64,000 nt of DNA, taken from the NCBI GenBank assembly GCA_022376925.1, contig JAIOJX010000002.1, forward strand, positions 131,326,831-131,390,830, given 5' to 3'. The notes below the pieces were generated by a model. It ran no database searches. It saw only the letters and a list, made by a program, of their open reading frames with translations, and was not told the DNA's origin. Made by a program: the position numbers and the translations under genes. Below, one piece after another: positions 58,727 through 64,000 of this stretch. Origin of the DNA: Tragulus kanchil (lineage: Eukaryota; Chordata; Mammalia; Artiodactyla; Tragulidae). Each line of letters opens with the position of its first letter. Position 1 is the first letter of the stretch.

Positions 58727-58918
58727 AAGTCACCTATATATTAATATTTGTTAACATTCCCCTGCCTCTCAAAGATCTACCAAAGCTTTATTTGAGCTCC
58801 TAATCACACAGATTCAGAAAACCCAAAGACTTCCATGCAAACTCAACTAATTTTGGAGATGTTTGTACTCTTCTGGTCTCCTCAACATTTAGTATGCTTC
58901 ACTTTGGTGGTGGTGATG

Positions 58919-59240
58919 GTGTTCAGACACTGAGTTGTGTCTAACTCTTTGTGACCCTCTGAACTACAGCACTCCAGGCTCCCCTGTCCTTCACTATCTC
59001 CTGGAGTTTGCTCAGATTCATGTCCATTGAGTTGGTGATGCTATCTCTCTTTCTTATGCTGTGCTGCCCCCTTCTGCTTTAGCTTTCCATTTTTCCCAGC
59101 ATCAGCGTCTTCTCCAGTGAGTCAGCTTTTAACATCAGGTGGCCAAAGTACTGGAGCTTCAGCATCACCATTAGTCCTTCCAGTGAATATTTGGGGTTGA
59201 TTTCCTCTAAGATTGACTGGTTTGATTTCCTTGCAGTCTC
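58919..59240 (-). mobile_element. Bov-B fragment (duplicate)
   Basis: Copy of 57836-58157 at offset 1083. Confidence 0.82.
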
Positions 59241-59267
59241 CAATATCATAATTCTATTTTGGCTATA

Positions 59268-61382
59268 CCAATCCAAATGTAAAACTCAGTCTTTTCCCTG
59301 ATGCCCTCAGGAAATCCATTTACATTAGACATTTCCACGACTATCAGTTGACTATAATATAGATTATGGTTGGATAAGGTTATTCAAGAAACACCTGGGT
59401 TATGACAGTTTCCCCAGCTTTATTTATACTTCCTGCCCCTACTTATTTGTCTCTTTACTCTTTTACTATAGGATTGCCCCCTGAGAAACTCTAATGTGCC
59501 CTCTGTTCATATGACCCTCAGACCTTCATGAAAATGACTAGAAAAGCCAAGGACCTTCTGTGTAACATTCATTCATTTATTCTTTCATTCTTGGCACTGT
59601 GGATATAAGCAGTGAGAAAAACTCATGTTTTCAAGGAACTTACATTCCAGTGTGAATAAATGCAGGCTAACAGTTAAACAAGTGAACAATCAAGATGATT
59701 ACTGTACATAGTAAATGCCATTAAAAATAAATAAGGTGATGATATAGTAATTAAAATGTGGGACAGGAAGGAGATATGCTTCAGGTAGGTTATTGAAGGA
59801 AGCCTCTTTGAAAACATGGTCATTGTGCATACTAGAAACCCCGTTCAACAACATCAACTCAACAGAGTCAAAATTAAGCCCGTTTCCTTGTGGGGTTGGC
59901 CTTGTTGTTACTGTACTGAAGCCTAACTCTTCTCTCTCCCAAATCTGCATCTTTTCCATCCACACAGTATTGTTGATCTCAAGAACACTCATGTATATTA
60001 ATTTACATCTTATGTAAACTTCCTAGATGCTGACTTCTGGCTTAGAGTGTTCTTCTGATTAGTGACTGTTGGTACACTAGCAGACTGAGAAAGCAGGTGA
60101 TAAAAAGAGAGGTACACTTGGTACAAGGCAGCAGTACAATGTTCAGAGTGATGAATTCGGATAGTATTCCAGGGAAATGAAATGCGTACTTAGTGCCATG
60201 TATTAAGCATTTAGATTGGATGCATATTGTTGTTGGGACTGATACTGAGTTTAAAGAGATTTTCATTTCCATCAACCAAAAACAAAAATGCTGAGAACCA
60301 AAAAAATTTTTGATTAAATCATACGCAGTCTCCAATACTATATTTGTCCAATCCAAATGTAAAACTCAGTCTTTTCCCTGATGCCCTCAGGAAATCCATT
60401 TACATTAGACATTTCCACGACTATCAGTTGACTATAATATAGATTATGGTTGGATAAGGTTATTCAAGAAACACCTGGGTTATGACAGTTTCCCCAGCTT
60501 TATTTATACTTCCTGCCCCTACTTATTTGTCTCTTTACTCTTTTACTATAGGATTGCCCCCTGAGAAACTCTAATGTGCCCTCTGTTCATATGACCCTCA
60601 GACCTTCATGAAAATGACTAGAAAAGCCAAGGACCTTCTGTGTAACATTCATTCATTTATTCTTTCATTCTTGGCACTGTGGATATAAGCAGTGAGAAAA
60701 ACTCATGTTTTCAAGGAACTTACATTCCAGTGTGAATAAATGCAGGCTAACAGTTAAACAAGTGAACAATCAAGATGATTACTGTACATAGTAAATGCCA
60801 TTAAAAATAAATAAGGTGATGATATAGTAATTAAAATGTGGGACAGGAAGGAGATATGCTTCAGGTAGGTTATTGAAGGAAGCCTCTTTGAAAACATGGT
60901 CATTGTGCATACTAGAAACCCCGTTCAACAACATCAACTCAACAGAGTCAAAATTAAGCCCGTTTCCTTGTGGGGTTGGCCTTGTTGTTACTGTACTGAA
61001 GCCTAACTCTTCTCTCTCCCAAATCTGCATCTTTTCCATCCACACAGTATTGTTGATCTCAAGAACACTCATGTATATTAATTTACATCTTATGTAAACT
61101 TCCTAGATGCTGACTTCTGGCTTAGAGTGTTCTTCTGATTAGTGACTGTTGGTACACTAGCAGACTGAGAAAGCAGGTGATAAAAAGAGAGGTACACTTG
61201 GTACAAGGCAGCAGTACAATGTTCAGAGTGATGAATTCGGATAGTATTCCAGGGAAATGAAATGCGTACTTAGTGCCATGTATTAAGCATTTAGATTGGA
61301 TGCATATTGTTGTTGGGACTGATACTGAGTTTAAAGAGATTTTCATTTCCATCAACCAAAAACAAAAAAATGCTGAGAACCA
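59268..61382. repeat. Tandem direct duplication 21 (59268-60300 / 60348-61382)
   Basis: Offset 1080. Unannotated intron. The joint 60301-60347 mixes a degraded version of what follows copy 2 with a degraded version of what precedes copy 1. Confidence 0.9.
59328..60300. other. Intron J, unrecognised (copy 60408-61382)
   Basis: About 1 kb of ordinary intron. The open frames near 59699-60356 show no domain and are taken as chance. No Walker A exon here. Confidence 0.5.
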
Positions 61383-63548
61383 AGTCTTAGATTAAATCAT
61401 AAAAATAGAATTCTAGAGAAAGTTAAATTCCTAATCTGGACAAGTCTGCTATGTAATAACTGGAATCTTGATTTGGAAGGCAGGAAATATGGAGACGTAG
61501 GATGAGACATCTAAAATGCAAAAATACCAAGTCCCATTTATTCCTGAATCCTCAGTCTTCAGAAATGGCTCACTGTTCCTTACTAGGGGCTAGTATTTCT
61601 TTCTTCCTTCCTGGAAAATGATACTTTTATTCCTGCCCCATAGGGCAATGCACACTTACTTTTGGCCATAAGGAAAATAACCTGGGTTATACCGCAAAAG
61701 AAAATGGTAGCCTCCAAGATGACCTAAAACCCAACATTTCCTGATTTTCATGCCTTTGAATAGAGTTAGCCTGTAGACCAGTCAAAAACTGCAGAAGTAA
61801 CATGATTGCCTTCTGAGCTTGATATAAAAGGCATTGAAGCTTTTGATTTGGTCTTTTGGATCATTTACTGTGGAAGAAGTCAGTTGCCATAATGTAAGGA
61901 TACTCAAGCAGTCACCTAAATAAGAGACAAAGAAAATTCTCAACAAAATTCTAATAAACAGAATTCAGCAGTAGATTAAAAAGATCATACATCATGATCA
62001 AGTGGACTTAATCCCACAGATGCAAGGATTCTTCAAACTATGCAAATACCATATTAAAAAAATGGACAGATAAAAACCATATGATTATTTTAATAGGTAC
62101 ATAGAAATCCTTTCACAAAATTCACCACTCATTTATGATAAAACTCTCCTGAAAGAGGAAACAGAAGGAACATACCCCAACATAATAAAAGTCATATATA
62201 AAAAACCCACAGTAAATATTATCCTCAGTGGCTAAAAATTGAAAACATTACCTCTACAATTAGGGACAATACAAGGGTGCCTACTGTCAACACTATTATT
62301 CAACATAGTTCTGGAAGTCCTAGTCACATCAGTCAGAGAAGAAAAAGACATGGAAGCAACCTAAATGTCCATAGACAGATGAATGGATAAGGATGTTGTG
62401 GTACATATGCAAATGGAATATTACTCAGCTATTAAAAAGGAATGCATTTAAGTTAGTTTTAATTCCAAGTCTTAGATTAAATCATAAAAATAGAATTCTA
62501 GAGAAAGTTAAATTCCTAATCTGGACAAGTCTGCTATGTAATAACTGGAATCTTGATTTGGAAGGCAGGAAATATGGAGACGTAGGATGAGACATCTAAA
62601 ATGCAAAAATACCAAGTCCCATTTATTCCTGAATCCTCAGTCTTCAGAAATGGCTCACTGTTCCTTACTAGGGGCTAGTATTTCTTTCTTCCTTCCTGGA
62701 AAATGATACTTTTATTCCTGCCCCATAGGGCAATGCACACTTACTTTTGGCCATAAGGAAAATAACCTGGGTTATACCGCAAAAGAAAATGGTAGCCTCC
62801 AAGATGACCTAAAACCCAACATTTCCTGATTTTCATGCCTTTGAATAGAGTTAGCCTGTAGACCAGTCAAAAACTGCAGAAGTAACATGATTGCCTTCTG
62901 AGCTTGATATAAAAGGCATTGAAGCTTTTGATTTGGTCTTTTGGATCATTTACTGTGGAAGAAGTCAGTTGCCATAATGTAAGGATACTCAAGCAGTCAC
63001 CTAAATAAGAGACAAAGAAAATTCTCAACAAAATTCTAATAAACAGAATTCAGCAGTAGATTAAAAAGATCATACATCATGATCAAGTGGACTTAATCCC
63101 ACAGATGCAAGGATTCTTCAAACTATGCAAATACCATATTAAAAAAATGGACAGATAAAAACCATATGATTATTTTAATAGGTACATAGAAATCCTTTCA
63201 CAAAATTCACCACTCATTTATGATAAAACTCTCCTGAAAGAGGAAACAGAAGGAACATACCCCAACATAATAAAAGTCATATATAAAAAACCCACAGTAA
63301 ATATTATCCTCAGTGGCTAAAAATTGAAAACATTACCTCTACAATTAGGGACAATACAAGGGTGCCTACTGTCAACACTATTATTCAACATAGTTCTGGA
63401 AGTCCTAGTCACATCAGTCAGAGAAGAAAAAGACATGGAAGCAACCTAAATGTCCATAGACAGATGAATGGATAAGGATGTTGTGGTACATATGCAAATG
63501 GAATATTACTCAGCTATTAAAAAGGAATGCATTTAAGTTAGTTTTAAT
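61381..63548. repeat. Tandem direct duplication 22 (61381-62463 / 62466-63548)
   Basis: Offset 1085. Intron plus internally deleted sense L1. Confidence 0.9.
61383..61924. other. Intron J, unrecognised (copy 62468-63009)
   Basis: No repeat or exon recognised. Confidence 0.45.
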
Positions 63549-63722
63549 GAGGTGGATAAACCTACAGCATGTTATACAGAGTGAAGTGAGTCAGAAAAAG
63601 AATGACAGGAGGGAGGTAGTGGTGGGGGTTCAGGGTGGAGGGAGCACTATGACTGATTCACATTGATGTATGGCAAAAACCATCAGTAATTATCCTCCAT
63701 TCAAAATAAATTATTTGAAAGA
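61925..63722 (+). mobile_element. L1 LINE, sense, internally deleted (inflated by duplication 22)
   Basis: ORF2 motifs (TCATGATCAAGTGGACTTAA, AATTAGGGACAATACAAGGG) followed, after deletions, by AAATGGAATATTACTCAGCT and the 3' UTR with ATTGATGTATGGCAAAAACC, ending near 63722. Confidence 0.82.
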
Positions 63723-64000
63723 AAACACAACTCACAAAATAAATAAGGTACCAGAAGAAAAATAGATCCATAAATTAAAAAAGCAAACCCATAAATGAAA
63801 TCAAACACTAAAAACTATAGTAGCAAAAATATGAAAAACAAGGGGGAGAATACACTATAATAAAGAACTACTGCAATATAATGAGGAAGTACTGTAGAAA
63901 TAGTAAAAGTAATGTAAAATAAAATTTAAAAGCAAGTTAATAAAAGTGAGTAAAAAACTAAAAGAATAGTTTAAAAAAAGGAACAATAGAACACAAAGTA
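63723..64000. other. A-rich intron sequence
   Basis: A-rich stretch after the L1 3' end. No coding exon, no motif recognised. Confidence 0.45.

Larger units (their letters stand above)
57178..59327. repeat. Tandem direct duplication 20 (57178-58243 / 58261-59327)
   Basis: Offset 1083. Contains the GATA/GACA microsatellite, an antisense SINE and a Bov-B piece. The joint 58244-58260 repeats TTGATGGTCTGAGTATGTG. Confidence 0.9.

Noticed and set aside
59699..60356. Open frames of 74-104 residues on both strands, present twice
   Set aside because: No recognisable domain; repeated only because of duplication 21; opposite-strand overlap suggests chance.
1046..63548. A true tandem-repeat array or satellite with a 1.1-kb unit
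   Set aside because: The units differ completely in sequence between pairs; only the length is shared. A satellite would repeat one unit many times.
56681..64000. A Walker A / NBD1 exon downstream of exon J
   Set aside because: I looked for a GxNGAGKTT-type coding block with splice sites and did not find one; it presumably lies outside the window.
1..64000. CRISPR arrays, bacterial operons, phage genes, endogenous retrovirus LTRs
   Set aside because: No spaced short repeats, no ribosome-binding sites with long frames, and no LTR pair or gag/pol frame seen; all reverse-transcriptase sequence is of RTE or L1 type.

Overview
The window is vertebrate nuclear DNA from a ruminant. It is AT-rich, intron-dominated and packed with retrotransposons of ruminant type: Bov-B (RTE) LINEs, Bov-A/Bov-tA SINEs, a tRNA-headed CHR-type SINE, and L1 elements of artiodactyl type. 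The CHR-type SINE looks recently active (intact target-site duplications, preserved CpGs). I do not associate such recent activity, or its 3' tail, with cattle, sheep or goat, so a non-bovid ruminant such as a chevrotain is possible. That is inference only. There are no bacterial genes, operons, CRISPR arrays or rRNA/tRNA genes.

The window holds one host gene, on the + strand: the 5' half of an ABC subfamily A lipid-transporter gene of the ABCA3/ABCA14-17 group. Ten coding exons can be read, from the start codon (3926 or its duplicate at 5023) to 56680. Together they encode 527 uninterrupted residues with matching splice phases: the N-terminal helix, the large extracytoplasmic loop, the remaining TMD1 helices, and the conserved segment leading into NBD1. 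The Walker A exon and everything after it are not seen and presumably lie beyond 64000. One intron (38930-39270) uses a GC donor.

The most striking feature is not biological in appearance. At least 22 places carry a direct tandem duplication of 1.06-1.18 kb, all in the same orientation and nearly identical, together adding about 24 kb. They cut across exons, introns, SINEs and LINEs alike. The first few tens of bases of many second copies are a deletion-ridden version of the correct flank, and one joint (27804-27892) is G/C homopolymer nonsense. Duplicated exons C, D, G and I are not multiples of three and would destroy the reading frame. I read these as false duplications at contig joins or filled gaps. 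The true locus is probably near 40 kb.

Layout: 1-1655 SINE tail and (TA)-rich block; 1046-5152 duplicated 5' flank and exon A; 5430-5691 exon B; 6372-9253 Bov-B pieces; 9115-13742 exons C and D; 13743-24100 SINE and Bov-B rich intron; 24002-24261 exon E; 24948-38300 a 14.5-kb intron made of L1, Bov-B and SINEs, often nested; 38813-40515 exons F and G; 41742-46743 Bov-B and L1; 47973-48146 exon H; 48755-54210 sense L1 with nested insertions and a foldback palindrome; 54345-56680 exons I and J; 56826-64000 SINEs, Bov-B, L1 and unannotated intron.
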